A stretch of 32,591 nt of DNA from Paraglomus occultum (Eukaryota > Glomeromycota > Glomeromycetes > Paraglomerales > Paraglomeraceae): the NCBI GenBank assembly GCA_910592205.1, contig CAJVPJ010000238.1, positions 1 to 32,591 on the forward strand, given 5' to 3'. Positions 1 through 9,650 of the stretch are shown piece by piece. The notes under the pieces are model-generated. The model did not search any database. It was not told the DNA's origin and saw only the letters and a program-made list of their open reading frames with translations. Both the position numbers and the translations under genes were made by a program. Positions within the stretch are counted from its first letter, which is position 1. Each line of letters begins with the position of its first letter.

Positions 1-140
1 CGGTTCCAGAAAAATACTTCGTTATAAGCCATCTTCGTTAAAGTGAGAGTTCGTTAAAGTGAATGTCACTGTGTATATGCAACTGAATCCACGTGTTTTC
101 TTTTACCCCGAATTGACTGAATATAACGAAGTGTTTAGTC
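1..140. mobile_element. possible end of a pogo/Tigger-like DNA transposon
   Basis: The stretch holds several copies of a short motif: cttcgttataag near 17, cttcgttaaagtga near 33, and gttcgttaaagtga near 49. An inverted copy, tataacgaag, lies near 122-131. Reiterated TTCGTTATA/TATAACGAA blocks are typical of the terminal and subterminal repeats of pogo/Tigger-type elements. The opposite end and any transposase would lie left of the window. This is inference from motif style only. Confidence 0.3.
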
Positions 141-871
141 CGTAATAAACTAATGACATTGTCACGCCAAGAGATCGATTTGACTATCTATTGAAATATG
201 CGAAAAAATTTTTAAAGAAACGCCTCTGACACAGATGGTATTTGCGACAAGTCGCCTGATTATACAACTTTTAAGGTGGAAAGTTTCGCGGAGCAAATAA
301 ATATCGTTTGTCCACAAAGTCCTTCAAGCCTCATGTTCAGTTACAACCCTTTTTTATGACAAAAATCTTCGAATCGTCACAGAAAGTCAACCCAAAGCCC
401 CCGTCCACGGAACTGCCGTATTACTCGATATGCTGACGCTTTGCATAAAGTTAACTAGACACCCTTTATTATTATAGTTATTTTAAATTGGTGAGAATTT
501 GTAGACTGATCAATTGTTGTGTGATTGCGTTAATGCCAATGTTAAACGCGTGTGGTGGCAGGTTCCTGATTGTTTTAACACTAAAATTAGAATGCAAAAC
601 GCGTGTGAGACATCAAGCGTATGCAATAACTGTGCATATGCGGTAGTACGAGGTCTATCCACTATATTATGGTCACGTCTGTCAAAGTGGTGTTGACGTA
701 TTTGAAAGTCATCTCCTTCCATGTTTTGGTCATTATCTACCAATATTACATAAATCCACAGTACAGCTACTCACTTTAATTATACTTTATTAAGATATTC
801 AGTTAATTATCAAAATAACGACAAGATAAAAAGGTAATAACAATTAATCATAAAGACAATAAATACAATAA
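141..871. other. stretch without a supported gene
   Basis: AT-rich sequence lying 3' of NPR3. Overlapping short open frames occur on both strands around 510-743. Neither has recognisable motifs or splice partners, so none is called. The segment just below 872 is the 3' flank of NPR3; I saw no clear AATAAA there. Confidence 0.4.
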
Positions 872-3013
872 TCAACAATGTGTTTCATAATGCCACAAAA
901 CATACAAGGCGTTCAACGCTTCAAACTGATCAGTCACCAAGCGTAGATCTTTCCGAGATATGTTTTCTCGCAACAGTATTTCTTCAAGATAATGGTGTCC
1001 GTTAAAGTATTGTGTTAATCTAAACGAATTAGAAGGATGGTCGTCGTTATAATAGATGCAGGTTGGTTATAACAGCACAGCCTCTTCAACAGCATCATCA
1101 AACTGATTTACCTGTCAAAAAGAGATCTTATCTCTTCAGGCTTTTTGGCAGTCATGTTGTTAAGCCAATTACGCTCTGCATCGCTAGCTTGTTCGGGAGG
1201 CGCAATTGGTGTTGATATAATCTTAGAGTGGTCATAACTTCCTTCTCTTAATTTCCTCTCGTATTCTTCGCGCGTACACCCCATATGGACATATGGTGGG
1301 ACCATTACAAGGATATACGCATGCAATTGTACGATAAGACCCTTACGCAGGAGATAAGCAATAGCATCAAAATAAATCGTCTTCTGCTCTTTGAAAGTGG
1401 TGGGAATGATGTCTTCCAATTTGCTAGGCGCAGGAGTGTTTAGCTCGGACAGTAGTGTGATTAGGTCCAAATTCGGACAGTGTTGACTGAAATCAGCAGT
1501 TAGCGCGTTCAGACTTGTAGAAAGCGCATGTGAATAAGAGACTGAGTCAGGATTGCTGGACAATACATAACGACAGATAACAAGCATTTTACAAATTAAA
1601 ACTACTTACGATCTTAGATCCGCTGTTGGAGAGGTAACGTAAATATTTTTCGTGCTAATAACATCAATCAGTTTTGCTTTTCTCCAATAAATGAGATGTG
1701 CTACTATTCTGTAAATCTGTGCCAGAGAACAGTCGAGCAAGCTAATTAGATCTCCGAGTCTAAAGATAAACCGTTAAATTATTATTAGTATGGAGAAATA
1801 CCACTACGGCCGTAATGCGTAATCGGTAGCCTATCGAGCACTCACATCTAAAAATATAACTCAAAGGATTGTTGCTCACCTTTGTGTAGGGGTAATAACT
1901 TGTATAAGCTGAACTAGTGTGGGATTTGCGTCCAAAGGCATAGCTTTCAAAATATCTTGAGGATCCTCTAACAATAAGAGTGTCTTGTGCGGAGTTATGA
2001 CTGGAAATTGTGTATAATCATACAAATCCTGTCTACTGTCGTCTTGGTCAGGTGAAAACGATGGTATCTGCAATGTGATGTCAATATAATCATTAACAAG
2101 GGCGTGAGCTGTTGAGTCCATGGATATTGCATCATAAACATCAGCTATCGTCCTAGCAAGAGTACTTTTTTTCAAAGTTATTTGCATAAGCTCGTCTGCC
2201 GATTTATCTGTTATATAAGGTGTATTAGCGATGTAATTAAAACCTACAACCGTGTTATGCAGGTATAAGCTCGCAACACATACCTAATCTTGCAGCATCT
2301 TTCAATTGCATTATCAAGTCAGCTTGTTGTCTCACATAATCACATCTGTCTTGTTCATAGTAGAGAGCAGCAGTGATTTTTGCTATAACATGCTTGAACA
2401 TTTTATCCACGTGCTGAGTCAATTCCAGTTCAGGCGGTTCCAGAACAAAGACCAGATGAAAATGGGTCAACCGGTTCGCTGGTTTCGCTGTTGACGGCAC
2501 CTTTGTTCCGACGGGTTGGTCAATATCTTGACTGTCCATTACGTTTTCGTCGTCGTCTTTTTTTTTATCTTCCCGCAAGTCAATATCTCGTGACCTTTGT
2601 TCGGCTTTGGTGAAAGATATGGGTTGGCCCAAAAACGTCATTCCGTCGACGGTAAGTTGAAAGTCTTTGATACTGTCAGATTTTGGCAATAACAAATCTG
2701 CCAAATACGATTTCTTGAAACCAAGTAGAATCTCATCCCCATCGTCATTTCGTGAGGCACCATCGACTCTTTTTCTTGAAGGGATTGGATCGAAATCATC
2801 AGCATCCGATTCCATACGCGATAGTATAGATCGCTTATCGGTATCATCTCCTGGAATGTTCTCGTTTATCGTCTCCGTGTCAGATTCTTCATCCCCGGTA
2901 GTGTAATCTATTATTTCATGTTTTCGCTGTGGATCCTTTGGGTAATTGAAAATAAAGCGACCATGTCCTCCACTTGATTTCGTAACAAGTAAAATGGCAC
3001 AGAGAGATGTCAT
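872..3013 (-). CDS. NPR3: Nitrogen permease regulator 3 (Npr3/NPRL3), GATOR1/SEACIT subunit
   Basis: Npr3 forms, with Npr2 and Iml1/DEPDC5, the GATOR1/SEACIT complex. That complex acts as a GAP for Rag/Gtr GTPases at the vacuole and shuts TORC1 off when nitrogen or amino acids are low. Minus-strand exons are 3013-2284, 2207-1880, 1759-1610, 1555-1112 and 1019-872. They sum to 1800 nt (599 aa plus stop), and all four introns (54-120 nt) are GT-AG with matching phases. The N-terminus (CAILLVTKSSGGHGRF) is the family's longin-like start. The middle has HKTLLLLEDPQDILKAMP and then a helical block (LAQIYRIVAHLIYW). The C-terminus has ERNWLNNMTAKKPEEIRSLF followed by NGHHYLEEILLRENISRKDL, the winged-helix tail typical of NPRL3. 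Residues about 45-190 are acidic and probably disordered. The start ATG at 3013 directly precedes the conserved N-terminus. The upstream DNA contains CT-rich tracts near 3165-3180. Confidence 0.93.
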
Positions 3014-3600
3014 CTTTACTCATGCGTGAATATCTGCAGCAAGAAGAGTAAATTGAAATCACATGACCAGCACAATTAACGCACGACTATATATGGGGCC
3101 AAACCGACAGAGTGAATATCTGACGTAATTGACACATTACATTGGATCAATCACTTGGATGACATTCTCTCTCTCTCTGCTTACTTGATTTGTCTTTCAA
3201 AATCTCTGGTTTATTTCCGTAATTTCGTTCGATTCTGCTAAAAGTTTTAATAAATCCGCTTATCGTAAATCTCTATTTTTGTTTCTTTGAATCTCCCAAT
3301 CAAAGTGTGATAACTGAGCGTTCAACTTTCGCCATCATTGAAATAAGAACGCGGTAAAAGGTTTCGGAATTTGACTAGTTCGGAATTATCAGTATTTGTT
3401 CCGATGTTTGTTGACGTTGCACAGATGAGATTGCACATTCCCTACAAATCACGTTGGCATGCCGATAGCTGTGTACCAGATAACCTTCACGCCTACGATA
3501 TTCCCATTTAACAGCAACTGGCAGGCTTGCACAAGACACCTAATCGGATGAATAAACATTTCCATCTTAAGAGAGAGAACTATAGGCAACCAAGAAAGTA
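3014..3600. other. 5' flank of NPR3; no confident gene
   Basis: This is intergenic sequence with a short CT repeat at about 3165-3180. A 35-codon plus-strand frame begins at an ATG near 3403 and ends in TAA. It could be an upstream exon or chance. Nothing here is recognised. Confidence 0.4.
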
Positions 3601-4082
3601 TACGAGGATGTAATCACAACGTTTATGCCCAAAAGTCAGAAACAGTTCTTGGGTGAGCGTTCTCTGCTTTGATATTAAAGTGCCACATATTCATTTATTC
3701 AATAAAATATTTCATCATTCTGGTAACAGACATCAAGTAACTTAGGTTGACATTAGGATTGAAACACCAAGTTGAACTCTTAGTACTAATATTATGCTTA
3801 TTCCATTTCTTGCCCTTCTTTTTTAGTCCTTCATACGCTGTGTTAACCATTATCGTTATTGAGTTTTATGTCGCATCTAAAAATTTTATCTCAAGATTCC
3901 TGGATAAACATGGGCACTCTTTGGGAGAGTATAATTTACGCAAACCGGGATCATTGAAAGTTTGCTTAGTATTAACGATGCATGCTGCTGCTATTCACGC
4001 ACTACACGTGATCGTGTTATTAAATAAATCCGATTCGCGACAGCTATTAGACACTTTAAATATTGATGATTCCGCCAAATGA
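3600..4082 (+). CDS. possible hypothetical membrane protein, 3' exons only
   Basis: I do not recognise this protein. The clearest part is an exon from 3827 to the TGA at 4080-4082, preceded by a pyrimidine-rich acceptor (cttcttttttag). It encodes a hydrophobic stretch (YAVLTIIVIEFYVASKNF), a polar loop with RKPGSLK, and a second hydrophobic stretch (VLTMHAAAIHALHVIVLL). This resembles a small protein with two membrane helices. A strong donor (GG|GTGAGC at 3653) is in matching phase with that acceptor, so an upstream exon ending at 3652 is plausible. The start codon and earlier exons are not resolved, and an in-frame stop near 3540 means any longer model needs another intron. The hydrophobicity could also be a by-product of AT-rich DNA. 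Confidence 0.3.
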
Positions 4083-4279
4083 TGTATTTGTAAATCTACC
4101 GATCTTTTTAGCTTTGATACATTTTTGTACCACAATAAAATTCCAAATTTGTGTCAGAGCAACTACCATGTTACTATTACATATACATGTGACTTACTTG
4201 ATGCATCAGACCGCCACATGCCGTCTGTGGAAAATATGCACTAGAAAGTTGGTTCACAATTCAACTTTCATTAACAAAA

Positions 4280-5620
4280 ATGACATCCACTATTACTATT
4301 ACTATTCCTGAGAATGAGTCAGAGAGAGTTCCAATACCAAGTAATGTCATCCAAAACTATGCAAAAGCAGCTGAACAAGGAGATGCTGATGCACAATGTA
4401 ATCTTGCTTACTGTTATCAGTATGGAACTGGAGTAGAAAAGAATGAGCAGAAGGCTGTTGAATGGTATCAAAAAGCTGTTAAACAGGGAAATGCTAGTGC
4501 CCAATGTGATCTTGGTTGGTGTTATCAACATGGAATTGGAGTACAAAAAGATGAACAAAAAGCAGTTAAATGGTACCAAAAAGCTGCAAAAGAAGGAGAC
4601 ATTGATGCACTGTATAACTTTGGCTACTGTTGTGAAAATGGAATTGGAGTGAAAGAAGATGAACAAAAAGCAATTGCATGGTATCAAAAAGCAGCTGAAC
4701 AAGGACACACTATTGCACAATTTAATCTTGCTTGGTGTTTTGAAAGTGGAACTGGAGTGGCAAAAGATGAACAAAGGGCTGTTGAATGGTATCAAAAAGC
4801 TGCAGAACAAGGATTTGTTGCTGCACAATTTAATCTTGGTTGGTGTTATGAAAGTGAAACTGGGATAGAGAAAAATGAAAAATTAGCTGTTGAATGGTAT
4901 CAAAAAGCTGCTAAACAAGGACATGCCAAGGCACAGTATAATCTTGGTTGGTGTTATCAATATGGAATTGGAGTGGAAAAAAATGAGCGAAAGGCAGTTG
5001 AATGGTACAAAAAAGCAGCTGAACAAGGAGATGTTGATGCACAATATAATTTTGGCTGCTGTTATGATAATGGAATTGGAGTAAAAGATGATAAACAAAA
5101 GGCAATTGAATGGTATCAAAAAGCTGCTGAGCAAGGAGATATTGATGCACAATATAAACTTGGTTGGTGTTATCAGTATGGGACCGGAGTAGAAAAAAAT
5201 GAACAGATGGCAGTTGAGTGGTATCAAAAAGCTGCTGAGCAAGGATATGTTAATGCTCAATATAACCTTGCTGTGTGTTATGATTACAGAGTTATGATTG
5301 GAGTAGTCAAAGATGAACAAAAGGCTTTTGAATGGTATCAGAAAGCTGCTGAACAAGGACATGCTAGGGCACAAAATAATTTAGGTTGCTGTTATCAATA
5401 TGGAATTGGAGTGGAAAAAAATGACCAAAAAGCAGTTGAATATTACCAGAAGGCAGCTGAACAGGGAAATACTGATGCACAAAATAATCTTGGTTTGTGC
5501 TATCAGTATGGAAGTGGAGTGGAGAAAAATGAACAGAAAGCAACTAGGTTGTTTCAAAAGGCAGCTGAAGAACAATACCTTAAGTCACAAAAGTTGATTT
5601 ATTATTATATGAACATTTAA
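4280..5620 (+). CDS. Sel1-like repeat (SLR) protein
   Basis: An intronless 446-residue protein made almost wholly of Sel1-like repeats. These are TPR-related helix-turn-helix units that form a curved protein-binding solenoid. After a 26-residue N-terminus without a signal peptide there are eleven full units (residues 27-424). They follow the pattern YQKAAEQG-x-AQ-x-x-LG-x-CY-x-x-G-GV-x-K-x-E-x-KA-x-EW. A truncated twelfth unit ends the protein. Ten units are 36 residues long; the ninth is 38 because of a two-residue insertion. No kinase, F-box, BTB or membrane segment is present. Sel1 proteins act as adaptors, for instance in ER-associated degradation or signalling, but nothing here indicates a specific partner. 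Stand-alone SLR genes are numerous in arbuscular mycorrhizal fungi. ATG 4280 is the first in-frame start. Confidence 0.9.
   Translation: MTSTITITIPENESERVPIPSNVIQNYAKAAEQGDADAQCNLAYCYQYGTGVEKNEQKAVEWYQKAVKQGNASAQCDLGWCYQHGIGVQKDEQKAVKWYQKAAKEGDIDALYNFGYCCENGIGVKEDEQKAIAWYQKAAEQGHTIAQFNLAWCFESGTGVAKDEQRAVEWYQKAAEQGFVAAQFNLGWCYESETGIEKNEKLAVEWYQKAAKQGHAKAQYNLGWCYQYGIGVEKNERKAVEWYKKAAEQGDVDAQYNFGCCYDNGIGVKDDKQKAIEWYQKAAEQGDIDAQYKLGWCYQYGTGVEKNEQMAVEWYQKAAEQGYVNAQYNLAVCYDYRVMIGVVKDEQKAFEWYQKAAEQGHARAQNNLGCCYQYGIGVEKNDQKAVEYYQKAAEQGNTDAQNNLGLCYQYGSGVEKNEQKATRLFQKAAEEQYLKSQKLIYYYMNI
4358..5551 (+). repeat. in-gene tandem repeat, 108-nt unit x 11
   Basis: The Sel1 units are also visible as DNA repeats with a 108-nt period. 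A recurring core is tggtatcaaaaagctgc followed by gaacaagga and gatgcacaatataatcttg. The ninth unit is 114 nt long. The similarity suggests expansion by duplication of one or a few units. Confidence 0.85.
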
Positions 5621-5764
5621 ATAATAAATTTGAGTTAAACGTAAATTTATTATTATAAAGGAACTATGCAAAGTACTAGTGGAAAACATTCGTTTATATG
5701 ACAACAGTTGGGAATTTCAATTAATTTATTGTACACGCGCAAGAGATTAAAACTTCTGTAATAA

Positions 5765-6520
5765 TTACCAATAAATAAACCTGTATTTAAACACCATGAT
5801 AAATGAAGTCGCAAGTTTATTTGGTGGCGGCTGGAACGAATTGAAACATAATTCTGCGAAATAACGAAAATACATTTGCGATCCGGCCATATCAAGCCTC
5901 ATGAACAAGTGATTGACCGTTTTTTGTCTCTTCAATTGATTTATTATTTGCCAAACGTAGTCGTCCACTAGGTGTACATACACAAATTCATCCACTGATG
6001 CAGTAACGATGTTTATATAATGTCAAAACATGGGCTACGATGCCAAATCTCCTCTCGAGAATTCTACTCATATATGCCTTGGGTACTTGAAAGTTCAACC
6101 TGCGATTGCGAGAAGTCCACCAAAATCTCAATGGCTTTAGGAAAACGGCACGAACAGTATTGAACTGATATTACGGTAACAATATCTCTTGCGGGGCAAA
6201 ATCTATCAACGGAGAAGGATCAAAGTTAACAATAACAAATAAATAAACATCAAGAACGTTGTCAAGATCCCAACTCTTCCTGAGCCAAAAAATACACACC
6301 CGAGCATATCAATGCTGTTGCTGTCCACCGTCGCCATACTTCATTGACCAGTAGCACAACCAGTGGGAAACCTTGGTTATACGGCCAGAAGGATTAGCCA
6401 TTGAAGCTGCTAAAGGCCACGGCGAGCCTAATGAAAGGTTCATATGTTTTTGAAACGAAAATGTCAAAGATAAAAGTAATTTCGGCTCACCTTTGTATGG
6501 ACTAGATCGAACCATCAAAC
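5765..6520 (-). pseudogene. interrupted coding-like segment, family unknown
   Basis: Read on the minus strand, one frame runs from about 6518 to 6015 with stops near 6309 and 6174. It gives protein-like text such as VNFDPSPLIDFAPQEILLP and NRRLNFQVPKAYMSRILERR. A second frame then takes over near 5995, with VDEFVYVHLVDDYVWQ and MRLDMAGSQMYFRYFAEL, and stays open to 5765. The shift may be an intron or a frameshift, and the stops suggest a decayed or unresolved multi-exon gene. I do not recognise the family. Confidence 0.25.
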
Positions 6521-7404
6521 CTGCCAGTGCTCAAAACTACCTCGGTTGACTTAAAGAAAAAGATCATCAAGAAGACAAGCATTTAGATCTCGTATGTCCA
6601 ATTACAGTCTTTTAGATCGCATGCCTAGTGTTTGAAATTACTCTCTTTTAGAGCCTTATTGGTAATGCATGCATGAACAATTCGGAGACTGGAATAGGAA
6701 CGCATAGAAAAAAAGTTAGTAAGATATAGCTCATTACCTATCTGCCCAGTATTAAACAATGCAACATACTTCAAACGCTCTGTTGGTGTAAGGTAAAAGA
6801 AATACGAATTGCCGGATACGATGATGGTCTATTGATTAACCTGCTTCCAGTGAATTTGGCGTTCCCCGTTGATCTAGATGCAAAAATTTTCGCCGAACGT
6901 CGATCTCGGTAGGTTCCACGGGTTTGATAGATTATGCCAAGTTTCTATAGTCTTTCAAGAAACATTAAACGACTTGATCGTTCCTTTCTCCTTAACGTAT
7001 GGGATGAGACAAAACACGCAACCTGATTACTTTCATGGATTCTTTCCCATCAAATATTATCTAGATGGACCAGTTGATGATCAAAAGTATGTATGAGAAA
7101 ATTCAGACTTGATTCTCAAAAGTATTGATTGCCAAAGGAGATGATCGAAGAATTAACAATGTATAGTTATGAAAATACTTACATTGTCAAATATTCATTA
7201 ATAGAAAGCAAAACGTGTCGCATAATTCGTATTAAAAGAAGTTGCCATAGCCGTGACTGATCTTAACTGACACTTTTCGAGTCATTGCTGGTCTAACTAC
7301 GCATCATAAGATCGACTCTTACGAAAGTTCCATATGATCTTGATTCATCAGTCATTTATCAGGACCTACAACGCCTGTGGCAGAGGGTTAGGAAGACAGC
7401 AAAA

Positions 7405-7415
7405 GGGGGGGGGGG
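7405..7415. repeat. poly-G run (11 nt)
   Basis: Eleven consecutive G residues in otherwise AT-rich intergenic DNA. It is probably a slippage-prone homopolymer. Confidence 0.9.
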
Positions 7416-8226
7416 ATGGAGCAATATTTATTGATATCCCGTCATAAGTACCCTGTCACTAGCTCCCTTAATTATATTACCGAAAAGACTAAAATTTCAC
7501 GATTCCTCATGTTGTGCTGCTCGCATCGAGTAGGAAATCGCATGCTCTCTCGGCAAAAATGGGAGTATCTTTTTTTTGAGACGTTGCACAGAAAATACCC
7601 CTATTGCTGCAATAATGGACACTCCGCCGGATCACGGTGGCCGAATATTTTACATTATTTTGTTCGAATCATTTCCTTTTTGACAAGTAAATGTAATCAC
7701 GCGTAACTGAATTCGCACCGCCGAATTTGCAGTCTTCAACTCTGAGTAAATCGATGATTGATTGTTCTATATAATACAATATAGTCGGTGCATGATTTAT
7801 GTTTTCCAAAGCGTTTGCCGCGGCCATTGATCCCATATATATAAACATACTACTCAGCGTTTGGTCATATATTATTGTTTATTTGATCACTCTCTGAAGA
7901 TAGCTTATAGAAATATAATTTAAATTTCCCGCGCGCATGCTTCAATAATAAAACCTTAATATTTCGTAATTGTAAGAAAATTTTTTAGTATTTTTTATAT
8001 GCTGAGCTCATTAGGTATATATATGTAGTTTGTCATAGTATTTAATCCCTAAAAGAGGGCGTAAACCATGGTAATGAATTGAATATAACATAAATTATGC
8101 TTTTGCATAAGTCAATTCAAAGAATGAATTTTTTGAATAATTAAAAAGTAAAAAACCATGGCCCATAAACCACCTCCTCCGACAGGAATACCAATCAATT
8201 CCATGCTAAGTCAACCAAATCAAATA

Positions 8227-9650
8227 TTAAAATTTAGTCGTCTCCCTTTGATCAACTAAGATCTCTGTTCGTCCCTTCTTTGCTGCAGTTTCTAATTTCC
8301 GTTGTACCCAGAATCTACTGCATTTGATGTCATAATCAACCTCTTCCAATTCCTTGATGCATCCCTTCCAGAACTTTGCATAATCTTCGTCGGTCATGTT
8401 CAGAGTTTTTTTAACGTGAGGCGCAATAGAGGCCGTCATGAACATGTTGATCTGTTCAAGATAGATGGTACCGATCTGTCCGCCACGTGGACCGAGCAAA
8501 AAGCTTCGCGTGTCATGATGGATTGGAGTAGATGGGAAACATAGAGTAAGGAATGAAGGAAGATGCTCACTGATATTAGGAATTACTTTACGTTGTGTAG
8601 AAAGCTCGGCAACTAAAAGATTCGAGACATATTTTTGTGAGATTCATAATGTTGAGACAAAACCAATGAGTGAAGATTATAAATGCTTACATATTTTCGT
8701 CAGTAGGCCCAAATTAGGACCATCTACAAATTTGGTTTGATCGATTTCAGCGATCTATAAATCGAACCCATTAGATACGCATCACAGACAAGGAAGCAAG
8801 TCGAACTAAAGACCAGACTTTTTTTTTTTACCTCAAGCCAGCCACCAGGTCGCAAAACTCTACAATAATCAACACAGGTTATGTTAGTTTAGATTATGTA
8901 ATCGCTACAAGCATTCATGGGAATTACCCGCCCCACAAGTACGCCAAGCTTATAAATCAATCGGCTAAAGATTTTTAATTTACACACGCGCACATGGATC
9001 ATGTCTCTTGTTTAGCAATGTTCTGGGTATGGATTGTATGCAATCACTTGTTTTATTCCCTGCGTCCATTAATATCGTACTCACCTGAACAATTCCTTTA
9101 ATATCACGGGCCATTCATCCGCAGAAAGACACCAATTTAACAAACTGATGCGAATATAGTCGAAATATTGATTCTCAAACGGAACGTTATCCTTAAGATC
9201 GGCTATATAGAATTTTAGATTGGCGGGTTTGATTTCTGTAGGGAATACGGGTTGGATATCGACTCCATAAAATTCTACTATCTGGTTTCCAGAAGCCATC
9301 TCAAGAAGCCAAGTACCTGGACCACAACTATAGAAGAATTGTACAATTAGTTTACAGTTCTATCCCGCCAAACCAGAAATTTTTCTTGGTTTTGTGCTTT
9401 ACATTGGTCTTCCTGCCTATGCTACTTACCCGGCATCGAGTACTCTCATTTTATGGTCTTTGAGTTGCTGTTGTATCGGAGCTGAGTAATTACTCTGCCA
9501 TACATGCTGTAAAAGAAAATGCTGCATCTGTAGCCGGTCGATGTCCTCATTAGTACGTGGGAGATAGTAGGGCGCATTACGATTAAGTGATTGCTCGGGT
9601 ACGGTATTTGACGTTTTTTTTCGCAATTCCGCAGATTGATTGTTTCCCAT
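8227..9650 (-). CDS. SAM-dependent class I methyltransferase, probably N-myristoylated
   Basis: Minus-strand exons are 9650-9430, 9327-9085, 8859-8832, 8754-8691 and 8612-8227. They sum to 942 nt (313 aa plus stop), and all introns are GT-AG and in phase. SAM motif I is VLDAGCGPGTWLLEMA. The acidic ribose-binding residue is in YGVDIQPVFP. Further motifs are FDYIRISLLNWCLSADEW and VLRPGGWLEIAEID, the last split over two exons. The order matches the fungal LaeA-like/Methyltransf_25 group, but the substrate cannot be told. The N-terminus MGNNQSAELRKK fits the N-myristoylation consensus (Gly2, Ser6, downstream basic residues), so membrane attachment is likely. Exon 3 is only 28 nt. The DNA 5' of the start is strongly pyrimidine-rich on the coding strand. 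Similar proteins are abundant in Rhizophagus-type fungi; the species link is inference. Confidence 0.85.

Larger units (their letters stand above)
5621..8226. other. gene-poor stretch with degraded coding-like segments
   Basis: No intact gene was found. A minus-strand segment (5765-6520) reads like protein but is interrupted; it is listed separately. On the plus strand a 72-codon open frame at 6878-7096 and a 96-codon frame at 7416-7706 have no recognised motif. The stretch 7740-8226 is AT-rich flank lying 3' of the methyltransferase gene. Confidence 0.4.

Noticed and set aside
200-330. Minus-strand peptide resembling a helicase motif (SGDLSQIPSV)
   Set aside because: Stops on both sides and no other helicase motifs; the similarity is too short.
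510-743. Overlapping open frames on both strands near the left edge
   Set aside because: Neither has conserved motifs, splice signals or better composition than the other.
4319-4828. Long minus-strand open frames opposite the Sel1 gene (also 4883-5374)
   Set aside because: They mirror the 108-nt repeat of the real gene and are Ser/Phe/Ile-rich shadows.
7405-7415. Possible G-quadruplex
   Set aside because: Only one long G run; no four separate G tracts nearby, so it is listed only as a homopolymer.
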